Origin: JBOFZL01 sp051655155
GTDB taxonomy: Bacteria; Bacillota; Clostridia; Peptostreptococcales; Filifactoraceae
DNA length: 64,000 nt
Direction of reading: 5' to 3'
NCBI GenBank assembly: GCA_051655155.1
Contig: JBOFZL010000051.1
Coordinates: 1 to 64,000, forward strand
Below, piece by piece: positions 7,824-16,978 of the stretch. Positions within the stretch are counted from its first letter, which is position 1. Each line of letters begins with the position of its first letter. The notes beneath the pieces were generated by a model. The model did not search any database. It worked only from the letters and a program-made list of their open reading frames with translations, and was not told where the DNA came from. Both the position numbers and the translations under genes were made by a program.

Positions 7824-8246
7824 ATGAAAAAATTAAAGGTATTATGGAGGGTACTTACTACTGTTGGTATGGATAAAGTTATAACGGGATTTATGGTTAT
7901 GTTTTTTGTAATAGCTCTATTAATTCAATGGGTAGAACCTAATATAAATGGAATAGGAAATGGAATTTGGTACGCTTTTTCTACAATTACCACAATTGGA
8001 TTTGGAGATCTAACAGCAGTAACTTTTGCAGGAAGAGTTTTGACAGGTATTTTGGCTATGTATGGTATTTTAGTTATAGCTATGATTCCAGGCATCTTAG
8101 TCAATTACTTTACAGAAATAAATAAAATTAAGACCAATGAAAGTGTGATAGAGTTTTTTGATAAATTGGAACATTTAGATAGTCTTAGTGAAGAAGAACT
8201 TAGAAATCTATCTAAAGTTATAAAGGAAAAAAGAAATAAAATTTAG
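7824..8246 (+). CDS. Small two-TM potassium channel (Ion_trans_2)
   Basis: A 140-residue protein with two membrane helices (about residues 19-37 and 70-95) flanking a pore loop. The selectivity filter reads TTIGFGD (about 56-62), the K+ channel signature with Phe in place of the common Tyr. The short charged C-terminal tail has no RCK/TrkA domain. AAGGAG at 7811-7816 favours ATG 7824 over the in-frame GTG 7821. It is a single gene with its own terminator. It probably forms a tetrameric K+ channel in the cytoplasmic membrane. Confidence 0.85.
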   Translation: MKKLKVLWRVLTTVGMDKVITGFMVMFFVIALLIQWVEPNINGIGNGIWYAFSTITTIGFGDLTAVTFAGRVLTGILAMYGILVIAMIPGILVNYFTEINKIKTNESVIEFFDKLEHLDSLSEEELRNLSKVIKEKRNKI

Positions 8247-8394
8247 ATTATATACATCAAAAAATATGAATGATTTAAACGTTTAAGGTATTATGAATTG
8301 GATGGTTATAAATTGAAAATAAACTGTTACAAATAGATGACTTATTATGGTTTGTATGATATTATTATTTTCAAAGGTAGATAATCTATAGAGT

Positions 8395-8418
8395 AGCCAA
8401 TAAAATTGGTTCTTTTTT
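8395..8418 (+). terminator. Terminator after the K+ channel gene
   Basis: AGCCAAT (8395-8401) pairs with ATTGGTT (8405-8411), one G-T wobble, loop AAA, followed by C and six T residues. It lies 150 bases after the channel stop and 45 bases before the kinase gene. Confidence 0.65.
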
Positions 8419-8462
8419 ATTTAAATTATAAAACATTAAAATAAATGAAGGCTGGTGTAAAT

Positions 8463-9374
8463 ATGAGATATTTTGGTAAATGTCCTGCTGCTTGTGGCGA
8501 GATTTTTCAAGGCTATATGGGAGAGGATGAGTTTTTGGTATCCTATTTTATTCCTTTGTATTCAAGGGCAGAGTTGGTTGAAGGTTCAAAAAATATTAGT
8601 CCTTTTGAAAATTCAAGAGTTAAAATTTTAGATAGAAAAAACAAAAAGGTGGAACTTGCCAAAAATAAGACTTTAGAGTATTTTGGGGTGCCTCAAAGAG
8701 AGATAGAGGATATAAAAATTGAAATAAAAAGTTCTATACCTATAGGTAAGGGCTTGTCAAGTTCAACAGCTGATATAGGAGCAACAATAGCGGCTTGTGG
8801 AGCTTATTTAGGAAAGATAATAGATTCAGAATTGGCTACAAAAATAGCGCTTTCCATTGAAGCTACAGATACAAACTATTTTAGAAAAAGTATGGTGTTT
8901 AGTTCAGTAACAGGAGAGAGAAGAGAAACTCTAGGGGTAATAGAAAATTCAAAGGTATTGGTACTTATTCCAGAGGGAAGGGTTAATACTCAAGAGTTAA
9001 GGATGAGAGATAATTACATTCAAATTAAGAAGAGAAATGAAGAGGGGATCAGACGTTGTTATGAGAACACTGTAAAATCATTCAGAGATAAGAACTATGC
9101 ACGGCTTGGAGAAGTGGGAATAGAAAGTGCATTAATGAATGAAAGCTTAATAAAAAAAATGTATTTAAATGAAATTATTGAAATTGCTTTAGTAAATAAT
9201 ACTTATGGTGTTAATATTGCTCATAGTGGAACAGCTATTGGTATTCTGATGAGAAATGATTATGATGAAACTAAATTAATCTATGAACTAAGAGAGTCTG
9301 GCATATTAAATTTTTACAATACATCCTTTACTATGCCAATAATTGAAGGAGGATTAAGTCAGGAGGTAGATTAA
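8463..9374 (+). CDS. GHMP kinase, PduX-like (L-threonine kinase family)
   Basis: About 303 residues from ATG 8463; an in-frame ATG at 8445 would add six non-conserved residues. The N-terminus FGKCPAACGEIFQGY is the signature of PduX-type kinases, and the GHMP ATP-binding loop PIGKGLSSSTAD follows at about residues 92-103. PduX phosphorylates L-threonine to make the aminopropanol arm of adenosylcobalamin. The gene overlaps the next by one base, so they are translationally coupled. No other cobalamin gene is nearby, so the substrate is likely but not certain to be threonine. Confidence 0.8.
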   Translation: MRYFGKCPAACGEIFQGYMGEDEFLVSYFIPLYSRAELVEGSKNISPFENSRVKILDRKNKKVELAKNKTLEYFGVPQREIEDIKIEIKSSIPIGKGLSSSTADIGATIAACGAYLGKIIDSELATKIALSIEATDTNYFRKSMVFSSVTGERRETLGVIENSKVLVLIPEGRVNTQELRMRDNYIQIKKRNEEGIRRCYENTVKSFRDKNYARLGEVGIESALMNESLIKKMYLNEIIEIALVNNTYGVNIAHSGTAIGILMRNDYDETKLIYELRESGILNFYNTSFTMPIIEGGLSQEVD

Positions 9375-9832
9375 TGGAATCTGCAATTATTTTTGTTTTA
9401 AATGGCTTTGTAGAAGATGAAGATATGGAAAAGCATGCTTTGCCATTGGAAAAAATAATAATTAATAAATTTACTAATATACCTTGTTTTAGAGCATTTC
9501 TTGATGATGAAATAAGACGTAAAAAATTTTTAAAAGATGGAAGTTTTATCGACGATATAGATAGTTGTCTAAATCTTTTAATAAGTAAAAAGGTAAAAAG
9601 GGTCTATCTAATACCAGTTATTCCATTACAAAATCAGCTATATAAATTAATAGAATCAAAGTGCAATTTATATAAGAAGAGTTTTTTTGATATAAGTATA
9701 GCTAAAATTGATGAAAACAGGTACAAAAGTTACATTGAAATTGTTGAATCTGGAAAAATTTTAGTTAATAATATTGAATACTATAAAGCTCTTGTGGAAG
9801 CAACTGAAAACATTATAAAAAGAAAGAGGTGA
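9374..9832 (+). CDS. Short protein with possible similarity to the N-half of CbiK cobaltochelatase
   Basis: 152 residues, its ATG overlapping the stop of the PduX-like kinase. Reading along it, the order AIIFVLNG - a helix ending in FTNIPCFRAF - an IRRKKFLKDG segment - SCLNLLISKKVKRVYLIPVIP resembles the N-terminal half of anaerobic cobalt chelatases (CbiK), where the last strand normally reads VQPLHII. Here that His is absent, and the C-terminal half that carries the metal-binding His residues of known CbiK is missing. If related, it is a degenerate or accessory form. The coupling to a cobalamin-type kinase supports the idea, but I am not sure. Confidence 0.4.
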   Translation: MESAIIFVLNGFVEDEDMEKHALPLEKIIINKFTNIPCFRAFLDDEIRRKKFLKDGSFIDDIDSCLNLLISKKVKRVYLIPVIPLQNQLYKLIESKCNLYKKSFFDISIAKIDENRYKSYIEIVESGKILVNNIEYYKALVEATENIIKRKR

Positions 9833-9839
9833 GTTTAAT

Positions 9840-10664
9840 ATGAAAGGATTAGTTTTAGAAGGTGGAGGTCTAAGGGGAATTTTTACTGCTGGAGTACTTG
9901 ATTATTTTGCAGAAAAGGATATTAAGTTTGACTATATAATAGGAGTATCAGCAGGGGCTTGTAATGGGGCCTCTTTTGTTTCTAAGCAAAAAGGTAGGAA
10001 CAAAAGGATTAGTGACAATTATTCTCAAGATCCAAGATATGTAGGAATAGGAAACATGATTAAAACTAAATCAATGTTTGGGATGGATTTTATTTTTAAT
10101 GAAATTCCAAATAAGTTAGATACTTTTGATTATAAAACTTTTTATGAAAATCCTGTAATATTTTGTGTTGGAGCAACTAATGTTATAACTGGTCTTCCAG
10201 AGTATTTTTATAAAGAAAAAGATTGGGATATAGCTACAGTTTTTAAGGCTTCGTCATCAATACCTATATTTTCACCTGTGGTTAATTATAGAGGCAAGAA
10301 GTATTTAGATGGAGGTACATCAGATCCAATTCCAGTAAAAAAAGCTATTGAAGATGGATGTGATGATTTGACTATAGTGCTTACTCAAAATAGAAATTAT
10401 AGAAAAGAGCCTGAATCTATGAAGAGAATTTATACGAGGATATTTAAAAATTACCCAGGAATGATAAGATGTCTTAATAGGCGTTATGCAGTTTACAATG
10501 GAACTTTGGATTTTATTAGAGAGCTCGAAAAAGAAAATAAAGCGAAAATTATTGCTCCTATTAAGCCTGTAAAGGTTGGAAGGTTTGACAGAAACCAAGA
10601 AGAGTTGACAAAGTTATATGAGGAAGGATACTTAATGGCAAAGCAAGTTTGGAGAAATTTTTAG
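9840..10664 (+). CDS. Patatin-like phospholipase (YjjU/RssA type)
   Basis: A 274-residue patatin. The oxyanion-hole loop GGGLRG (residues 8-13), nucleophile elbow GVSAG with Ser37, and the catalytic Asp in DGG (157-159) are all present, making the Ser-Asp dyad complete. The family hydrolyses acyl esters of lipids; the physiological substrate is unknown. It starts 7 bases after the previous stop with GAGGTG before the ATG, so it belongs to the same operon as the kinase and the short protein, although no functional link is obvious. Cytoplasmic: no signal peptide. Confidence 0.9.
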   Translation: MKGLVLEGGGLRGIFTAGVLDYFAEKDIKFDYIIGVSAGACNGASFVSKQKGRNKRISDNYSQDPRYVGIGNMIKTKSMFGMDFIFNEIPNKLDTFDYKTFYENPVIFCVGATNVITGLPEYFYKEKDWDIATVFKASSSIPIFSPVVNYRGKKYLDGGTSDPIPVKKAIEDGCDDLTIVLTQNRNYRKEPESMKRIYTRIFKNYPGMIRCLNRRYAVYNGTLDFIRELEKENKAKIIAPIKPVKVGRFDRNQEELTKLYEEGYLMAKQVWRNF

Positions 10665-10731
10665 TTCTTATATAAATATAAAATTACTTGAAAAATTTTA
10701 CTGGATTTTATTGTTTTGTAGGTGTATAATT

Positions 10732-10751
10732 AACAAAAAAGGTTTTTTGTT
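10732..10751 (+). repeat. A/T hairpin in the tdh leader
   Basis: AACAAAAAA (10732-10740) and TTTTTTGTT (10743-10751) are perfect complements. A second copy of AACAAAAAA lies at 10763-10771, immediately before the tdh SD, so the T-arm could pair with either copy. The -10-like TGTATAAT lies just upstream (10723-10730). Confidence 0.35.
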
Positions 10752-10783
10752 CTAATGTGAAAAACAAAAAAGGAGGAGAATTT

Positions 10784-11818
10784 ATGTCGAAGATGAAGGC
10801 ACTTGTTAAGAAATTTCCAGAAAAGGGATTGTGGTTGGAAGAAGTGGAGATACCAAAAATCAAGGAAAATGAAGTTTTAGTAAAAATGCATAAAACATCA
10901 ATATGTGGAACTGACGTGCACATATATAATTGGGATGCTTGGTCGCAAGCTACAATTAAGACGCCTATGACAATAGGGCATGAGTTTGTAGGAGAGATTG
11001 TAGAACTGGGAGCTAATGTTAAAGATTTAAAGGTGGGAGACTTAGTTTCAGGTGAAGGGCATATAGTTTGTGGACAATGTAGAAATTGTTTAGCAGGCAA
11101 GAGACATTTGTGTAAAGAGACTGTAGGAGTTGGAGTAAATAGAGATGGAATATTTGCAGAATATGCGGCTATTCCTGCGTCAAATATATGGTTATGTGAC
11201 GATACTTTACCGGAAGAACTTTATAGTATTTTCGATCCATTTGGAAATGCTACCCATACAACTTTATCTTATGATTTAGTAGGAGAAGATGTATTAATTA
11301 CTGGAGCAGGACCGATTGGTATTATGGCAGCAGCTGTTGCAAAACATGCAGGTGCTAGAAATGTTGTTATTACAGATATAAATGAATATAGATTAGATCT
11401 TGCGCTTAAAATGGGAGCTACAAGAGCTGTAAATGTAACTAAAGAAAAAATAGGTGATGTTGTTAAAGAGTTAGGAATGAAAGAAGGATTTGATGTAGGG
11501 TTAGAAATGTCAGGAAATGCAGTGGCATTTAATTCAATGATAGATAATATGGTTAATGGTGGGAAAATATCATTACTTGGCATTCAGCAACCGGATACAA
11601 ATATTAACTGGAACAAAGTGGTTTTTGGAGGATTATTCCTTAAAGGTATTTATGGAAGAGAAATGTATGAAACATGGTATAAAATGCAGGCTATGCTTCA
11701 ATCAGGATTAGATATTAGTCCAATTATAACCCATAGATATCATTATACTGAATTTGAAAAGGGATTTGAAGCAATGATTTCTGGAAATTCCGGTAAAGTC
11801 GTATTAGATTGGGTTTAG
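10784..11818 (+). CDS. tdh: L-threonine 3-dehydrogenase
   Basis: Oxidises L-threonine to 2-amino-3-ketobutyrate with NAD+. The 344-residue protein follows E. coli Tdh closely: CGTDVHIYNWD with catalytic zinc Cys41, GHEFVGE with His66/Glu67, and structural zinc cysteines C96, C99, C102, C110. The Rossmann motif GAGPIGIMA and the C-terminal GIYGREMYETWYKMQ are also typical. AGGAGG (10771-10776) fixes ATG 10784; an upstream in-frame GTG at 10757 would run through the SD and is rejected. kbl follows 9 bases downstream, completing threonine degradation to glycine and acetyl-CoA. Confidence 0.97.
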   Translation: MSKMKALVKKFPEKGLWLEEVEIPKIKENEVLVKMHKTSICGTDVHIYNWDAWSQATIKTPMTIGHEFVGEIVELGANVKDLKVGDLVSGEGHIVCGQCRNCLAGKRHLCKETVGVGVNRDGIFAEYAAIPASNIWLCDDTLPEELYSIFDPFGNATHTTLSYDLVGEDVLITGAGPIGIMAAAVAKHAGARNVVITDINEYRLDLALKMGATRAVNVTKEKIGDVVKELGMKEGFDVGLEMSGNAVAFNSMIDNMVNGGKISLLGIQQPDTNINWNKVVFGGLFLKGIYGREMYETWYKMQAMLQSGLDISPIITHRYHYTEFEKGFEAMISGNSGKVVLDWV

Positions 11819-11827
11819 GAGGAGTAT

Positions 11828-13018
11828 ATGTATAATAGTGCAAAAAAAATATATATTAGTCAGTTAGAAGAAATAAAATCTTCAGGGCTATGGAAAAATG
11901 AGAGAATAATAACAACTGAGCAAAAGAGTGTAATAAACACTACAGCAGCCACCAACGTAATAAACATGTGTGCTAATAACTATTTAGGACTATCTAATAA
12001 CAAAGAAATTATTGATGCTGCAAAAGACAGTTATGATGATTGGGGATTTGGATTATCTTCAGTAAGATTTATTTGTGGAACTCAAAAAATACACAAAGAT
12101 TTGGAAGCTAAACTTTCTGAATTTTTAGGAATGGAAGATACCATTTTGTATTCTTCGTGTTTTGATGCAAATGGAGGATTATTTGAAACTATAACTACAG
12201 AAAATGATGCTATAATATCTGATGAACTTAACCATGCATCTATAATTGATGGAGTAAGATTAGCAAAGGCAAAGAAGTATAGATATAAAAATAATAATAT
12301 GGAAGATCTTGAAGAAAAATTAAAGCAGGCAGATGCAGATGGTGCAAGATTAAAATTGATTGCAACAGATGGAGTGTTTTCAATGGATGGTATAATTGCA
12401 GATTTAGATAAAATTTGTGATCTTGCAGATAAGTATAATGCTCTTGTGATGGTTGATGATTCTCATGCCGTTGGTTTTGTAGGAAAGACAGGTAGAGGAA
12501 CTCATGAGTACAGAAATTGTATGGATAGAGTGGATATTATAACTGGAACATTAGGAAAAGCTCTTGGAGGTGCTAGTGGAGGATATACTTCAGCTAAAAA
12601 AGAGATTATAGATCTTCTTAGACAACGTTCAAGACCATATTTATTTTCAAATACTCTTGCACCAGCTATTGCAGGAGCTACGATTAAAGTTTTAGATATG
12701 TTAATGAGTAGTACGCAGTTAAGAGATAAAGTTGAGGAAAATACTAAATATTTCAGAAATGAAATAAAGAAAATTGGATTAGAAATAATAGATTCAGAAC
12801 ATGCTATAGTCCCTGTAATGTTGGGAGATGCAGTTCTTTCACAGAAGTTTGCAGAAAAGATGCTAGAAAAAGGTGTATATGTAGTAGGATTTTTCTTCCC
12901 TGTTGTACCAAAAGGAAGAGCTAGAATAAGGACACAAATATCAGCAGGACATTCAAGAGAAGACTTAGATAGAGCTCTAAAAGCTTTTAAGGAGACGAAA
13001 GAAGAGTTAGGAATATAA
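11828..13018 (+). CDS. kbl: Glycine C-acetyltransferase (2-amino-3-ketobutyrate CoA ligase)
   Basis: A 396-residue PLP enzyme that cleaves 2-amino-3-ketobutyrate with CoA to glycine and acetyl-CoA, the step after Tdh. Family features seen are MCANNYLGLSN, GLSSVRFICGTQ, DDSHAVGFVGKTGRG and the PLP lysine in TGTLGKALGGASGG. The C-terminal GFFFPVVPKGRARIRTQISA is the alpha-oxoamine synthase signature. It uses the SD AGGAGG overlapping the tdh stop, so the two are cotranscribed. A 15-bp terminator ends the operon. Confidence 0.97.
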   Translation: MYNSAKKIYISQLEEIKSSGLWKNERIITTEQKSVINTTAATNVINMCANNYLGLSNNKEIIDAAKDSYDDWGFGLSSVRFICGTQKIHKDLEAKLSEFLGMEDTILYSSCFDANGGLFETITTENDAIISDELNHASIIDGVRLAKAKKYRYKNNNMEDLEEKLKQADADGARLKLIATDGVFSMDGIIADLDKICDLADKYNALVMVDDSHAVGFVGKTGRGTHEYRNCMDRVDIITGTLGKALGGASGGYTSAKKEIIDLLRQRSRPYLFSNTLAPAIAGATIKVLDMLMSSTQLRDKVEENTKYFRNEIKKIGLEIIDSEHAIVPVMLGDAVLSQKFAEKMLEKGVYVVGFFFPVVPKGRARIRTQISAGHSREDLDRALKAFKETKEELGI

Positions 13019-13080
13019 TTTTTAAAAATTACAATCTGATTGTAAAGGATAAAATCACTAATTAAATAGAAGTTCATGTG

Positions 13081-13121
13081 ATAGTCAGTTACATTTTCTT
13101 TAATGTAACTGACTATTTTTA
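13081..13121. terminator. Terminator after tdh-kbl
   Basis: A perfect 15-bp stem, arms 13081-13095 and 13102-13116, loop TTCTTT, followed by TTTTT. It lies between convergent genes, so it may serve both. Confidence 0.9.
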
Positions 13122-13176
13122 CAATAAAAATTTAACATTATATAGAAATAACAAAAATTAGCTTTTAATAAGGTAT

Positions 13177-13632
13177 TTAAATTATATCATATCCTAACTC
13201 TTTTCCTATTATCTCCGCTGCCATAGCAGCAGTTGAAGAGGTTATATCAAAACATTTTTCATGTTGTGAAGATGTTCCAAATTCATAATTTGCAAGTATG
13301 GTTCTACATTCTGAGCTTCTTTGTTTTTCGATAAATTTTTGATTAAACTCACTTGCAATTTCTCTTGCTTTGTTTTTGGTTTTATCTTTCCCAAACTGTT
13401 CATTTCCAAATAACAGTCCAATTGTCATTAATGCTCCTGATGATGCACCGCATAATGAACCACAAAGGCCCCCGGCTGCAAAACTACTAGAAATTCCATA
13501 AAAATTTTCTGGAACAGAAATATCAAAAGTATTTGTAAGAGCTAAGAATACTGATTCAGAGCATGAGTAAATGCCAGAACTATGATATTTTTTTGCTTCT
13601 TCTGATACATGATTAAGATTAATGATTTTCAT
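13177..13632 (-). CDS. C-GCAxxG-C-C family protein
   Basis: A 151-residue protein whose Cys pattern matches the C_GCAxxG_C_C family: CSESVF near residue 24, then GGLCGSLCGASSGALMTIGLLFG (GCAxxG-like core, here CGASSG), then later cysteines CRTIL and HEKCFD. The family is common in anaerobes and is suspected to bind a metal or take part in redox chemistry, but no reaction is established. The gene stands alone, convergent with kbl, with an SD (GAAGG) ahead of the ATG. Its C-terminus (AAMAAEIIGKELGY) is typical too. Confidence 0.82.
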   Translation of the reverse strand: MKIINLNHVSEEAKKYHSSGIYSCSESVFLALTNTFDISVPENFYGISSSFAAGGLCGSLCGASSGALMTIGLLFGNEQFGKDKTKNKAREIASEFNQKFIEKQRSSECRTILANYEFGTSSQHEKCFDITSSTAAMAAEIIGKELGYDII

Positions 13633-13797
13633 AAGTGTACCTTCTTTCTATTTAGTAATATAATTATAATTATTAAATAGAATCTGGTCAATAAGTTTAC
13701 TGTAGTTTTAAGAATAAACTTTTTTAGGGTTTAGCTTTTAAATTATGTATTTTAATGGTACAATATTTCACATAGATTTAGGGTTGAGGAGATGCTT

Positions 13798-15081
13798 ATG
13801 TTTTTTGTAGAAAAGGATTTAAAGCTAGATATAATAATACCAAGAATATTTTTCGAACAGATAATACCACTGTCCAGTCCAGAAATGATTAAAGTCTATA
13901 TGTATTGCTATTTCCTTAGCTTTGAGGAATTGGACGAAAATATAAATATTGAAATGCTAGCCGATAGACTAAATATGTCGGTAGATGAAATTAATGTAGC
14001 ATGGGAGTTTTGTGAAGCTTGTGGAATAGTTAAAAGGCATAGAGTAGATGGTTCAAATGAATATTGGATAGAGTTTTTGGACTTAACAAAAATATCATCA
14101 ACTAAGAAAAGAAAGAAAGAGCTTAGTATTCAAGAACTTTTACTAATTTCACAAAATCAAGAACATAAGAAAATGTTAGACCAAATAGAAGAAAGTATAG
14201 GAACATATCTTGTACCAGAAGAAATACGAAAGATTGAAAATTTTATAAATGAATATAATATTCATAAGGCGCTTATTGTTGAAGCCTTTAGGTTTTGTGT
14301 AGAAAAAAAGAAATCTAGAACTGTTAAAATGGCCTTAGGAGTTGCAAGGACTTGGTATTTAGAGGGGATTAGAAGCGTTGAAGACCTAGATATATATAAT
14401 CAACGCAAGGGAAACAGGTATAGTGAATATAAAAAAGTACTATCTTTTCTAGGGGAATATAGAACTGCAACTAAAGCAGAAGAAGAACTTATTGATAAAT
14501 GGATAGATGAGTTTAAGTTTTCGTTAGAAGTAATAGAAGAAGCCTGCAAACGAAGTGTTGGAATTAAATCTCCAAACTTAAAATACATTGATGGAATATT
14601 AAAAAATTGGGATACAGAAACAGAGAAGCTAAATATAAAGGATAATAATATTGAGAAAAAAGATCCGACAATTTTCAGGTTGAAAATTTTAGAGGCTTTA
14701 AACCATAAGGAAAAAAGTTTAAGTATAAAAGAATTAAATCTCATGAAATTTTTATATGAATCTTTTAGTTTGGAGGATGTATTATTAGGGATAGATGGAC
14801 TTGAGAAGTTTGGAAGAGAAAAGAATATTGAAAACCTATACTCATTACTTAATGAACCTTGTGGAAAGGAGATAAAACCTGTAACTAAAATTCCTGATAT
14901 AAATGAAAATAGGATAGGATTAATGGAGATAAAGGGTATTATTGACAAAAAAATAGATCCAAAAGAAAAGAAGGATAAGCTGTCAGAAGGTAAAAAAGCT
15001 AAAAATGATGATACAGAAAAATTACTTTTGGAAAAACGTAAAAAATGGAGGGAGGAACTTCTAAATGGAAAGGGAAATTGA
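13798..15081 (+). CDS. DnaD-domain replication/primosome protein
   Basis: Residues about 1-110 form an N-terminal winged-helix domain (IIPLSSPEMIKVYMYCYFLS), followed by DnaD/DnaB2-type C-terminal repeats (IEESIGTYLVPEEIRKIEN with the following YN-type segment, then a second at about 300). The C-terminus is highly charged. DnaD-like proteins help load the replicative helicase at origins or stalled forks. GAGGAG (13786-13791) is 6 bases from ATG 13798; ATG 13792 would abut the SD and is rejected. The gene overlaps the following DnaI-like ATPase by 17 bases, a classical primosome pairing. Confidence 0.88.
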   Translation: MFFVEKDLKLDIIIPRIFFEQIIPLSSPEMIKVYMYCYFLSFEELDENINIEMLADRLNMSVDEINVAWEFCEACGIVKRHRVDGSNEYWIEFLDLTKISSTKKRKKELSIQELLLISQNQEHKKMLDQIEESIGTYLVPEEIRKIENFINEYNIHKALIVEAFRFCVEKKKSRTVKMALGVARTWYLEGIRSVEDLDIYNQRKGNRYSEYKKVLSFLGEYRTATKAEEELIDKWIDEFKFSLEVIEEACKRSVGIKSPNLKYIDGILKNWDTETEKLNIKDNNIEKKDPTIFRLKILEALNHKEKSLSIKELNLMKFLYESFSLEDVLLGIDGLEKFGREKNIENLYSLLNEPCGKEIKPVTKIPDINENRIGLMEIKGIIDKKIDPKEKKDKLSEGKKAKNDDTEKLLLEKRKKWREELLNGKGN

Positions 15082-16042
15082 AAGGATTTTTGCGAATCGT
15101 CGTAAGAGCGCTGAGATAGACTTAGATATTCGTATGAATAGAATTCATTTAGAGCTACCTGAATTAAAAGAGTTGGAAAGTGATATAAGCAAGGTTTATG
15201 CAAATTTAGCTAAAGCTAAAATTTTAGGTGATTTAAAGTGTCAAGAAGAGTTAAGGGAGAAGTTAGAATTATTAAAAAAAAATAGATTGAATATGATTAG
15301 CTCCAAGGATATAACTGAAGGAGATTTAAAAATTAAGTATAATTGTAGTAAGTGTGAAGATACAGGTTATATTAACAATTATAAAGGTAGAATAAAATGT
15401 GATTGTCTTAAACTAGAGGAAGCAAAACTACTTTATAAAAACTCAAATATGTTTTTTCGTTTAAATAGAGAAAATTTTGAAAAATTTGATATGAATTTAT
15501 TTGATAATATAAAGCGAGATGGACAATTATTTTCTCAACGAGAAAATATGGAAGAAATTTTATCTGATATAAAAGTATATATTCAAGAATTTGATAGTAT
15601 AAATGAGCGAGGTTTGATTTTTACTGGTGGGGTAGGTCTTGGGAAAAGTTTTTTATGTAGCTGTATAGGTAAAGAACTTATAGATAAGGGTAAAACTGTA
15701 ATTTATTACAGTGCATATGATATTATGAAGTTATTAAGCACAGTTACATTTGAGAAAGATGTGGATTCATCAAATTTCAATGTCGATGATTTTAAGAAAA
15801 TAAACAAAGTAGATTTATTGATTATTGACGATTTAGGTGCAGAGTTAACTAATAATTTTGTAACAAGTGAGCTATTTAATGTAATAAATAGTAGAATAAT
15901 TAAAGGGAAAAGTACTATAATATCAACTAATTTGTATCCAGAAGATTTACGAGAAAGATATGGAGAAAGAATCTATTCAAGGTTTTCTGAGTATTTTAAT
16001 TTTTATAGATTTATAGGCAGTGATTTAAGAATGAGAGTGTAA
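15065..16042 (+). CDS. DnaI/DnaC-like helicase loader ATPase
   Basis: A 325-residue AAA+ protein. An N-terminal zinc-ribbon-like cluster (CSKCEDTGYI, then KCDCL) resembles the zinc-binding region of Bacillus DnaI. The ATPase domain has Walker A TGGVGLGKS (about 188-196), Walker B LLIIDDLGAE (about 257-266), sensor ISTN and an arginine-rich RERYGERIYSRF. It should load the replicative DNA helicase together with the overlapping DnaD-domain protein. The shared operon continues closely into cysK, 12 bases downstream, although that is metabolic. Confidence 0.9.
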   Translation: MEREIERIFANRRKSAEIDLDIRMNRIHLELPELKELESDISKVYANLAKAKILGDLKCQEELREKLELLKKNRLNMISSKDITEGDLKIKYNCSKCEDTGYINNYKGRIKCDCLKLEEAKLLYKNSNMFFRLNRENFEKFDMNLFDNIKRDGQLFSQRENMEEILSDIKVYIQEFDSINERGLIFTGGVGLGKSFLCSCIGKELIDKGKTVIYYSAYDIMKLLSTVTFEKDVDSSNFNVDDFKKINKVDLLIIDDLGAELTNNFVTSELFNVINSRIIKGKSTIISTNLYPEDLRERYGERIYSRFSEYFNFYRFIGSDLRMRV

Positions 16043-16054
16043 AGGAAGGATGTT

Positions 16055-16960
16055 ATGGTATTTAATAATGTTACAGAAGCTATAGGTAATACACCCATAG
16101 TCAAAATAAATTCACTAAGTGATGAAGATATGGCTGAAATATATGTAAAACTAGAGTTTTGTAATCCAGGGAGCTCTGTTAAAGATAGAGCAGCAGTAAA
16201 CATGATTGCTGAAATGGAGGAACAAGGTATTATTTCAAAGGGTGCAAAACTTGTGGAGGCTACAAGTGGAAATACTGGAATTGGTCTAGCTATGGTAGGC
16301 GCTGCATTAGGTTATAAAGTAGCAATTGTAATGCCGGATACGATGAGTCTGGAAAGACGAAAATTGGTGGAGGCTTATGGAGCGGAGTTGATTTTAACAC
16401 CGGGAGAAAATGGCATGAAAGGTGCTATCGAAGAGGCAGAGAAAATGGTATCTGAGCAAGGATTTATAATGGTTTCACAATTTGAAAATAAAGGAAATCC
16501 AAATGCTCATATGCTAGTAACTGCAAGAGAAATCATATGGGATTGTTCAACATTAGATGCCTTTGTTGCAGGGGTTGGAACAGGAGGAACGATTACAGGA
16601 GCTGGGAAAGTTCTGAAAGAGGCTTTTAAGGGAATAGAGATAGTTGCAGTTGAACCAAAGGATTCCCCTGTGATTTCAGGAGGAAAAGCAGGTCCACATA
16701 AGATTCAAGGTATTGGAGCTGGATTTATTCCTAAAAATTTAGATATTAGCGTTATTGATAAAATAGAACAGGTGGAAATAGAAGAAGCTTTAGAGTATGC
16801 TAGATACTCTGGGATTAATGAGGGGATTTTACTTGGGATCTCAGGTGGGGCAGCTTTTGCTGCTGCCGTTAAAACAGCAAAACGTCTTGGTAAAGGGAAG
16901 AAGGTGTTATTTATAGCTCCAGATAATGGAGAAAGATATCTATCAACACAGTTGTATTAA
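16055..16960 (+). CDS. cysK: Cysteine synthase (O-acetylserine sulfhydrylase)
   Basis: A 301-residue PLP enzyme making cysteine from O-acetylserine and sulfide. The PLP lysine is K43 in NPGSSVKDRAA, the substrate loop is TSGNTGIG (70-77), and the phosphate-binding glycine loop GTGGTITGAG lies near 175. The C-terminus GISGGAAFAAA is typical. It is followed 18 bases later by cysE, whose product supplies O-acetylserine, and then by cysS, so synthesis and charging of cysteine are encoded together. Confidence 0.95.
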   Translation: MVFNNVTEAIGNTPIVKINSLSDEDMAEIYVKLEFCNPGSSVKDRAAVNMIAEMEEQGIISKGAKLVEATSGNTGIGLAMVGAALGYKVAIVMPDTMSLERRKLVEAYGAELILTPGENGMKGAIEEAEKMVSEQGFIMVSQFENKGNPNAHMLVTAREIIWDCSTLDAFVAGVGTGGTITGAGKVLKEAFKGIEIVAVEPKDSPVISGGKAGPHKIQGIGAGFIPKNLDISVIDKIEQVEIEEALEYARYSGINEGILLGISGGAAFAAAVKTAKRLGKGKKVLFIAPDNGERYLSTQLY

Positions 16961-16978
16961 TACAGAAAGGGATATAAG

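Noticed and set aside
8247..8444. Cobalamin riboswitch before the PduX-like kinase
   Set aside because: No B12-box or core GCCACTG-like motif; fewer than 200 bases available, which include a simple terminator.
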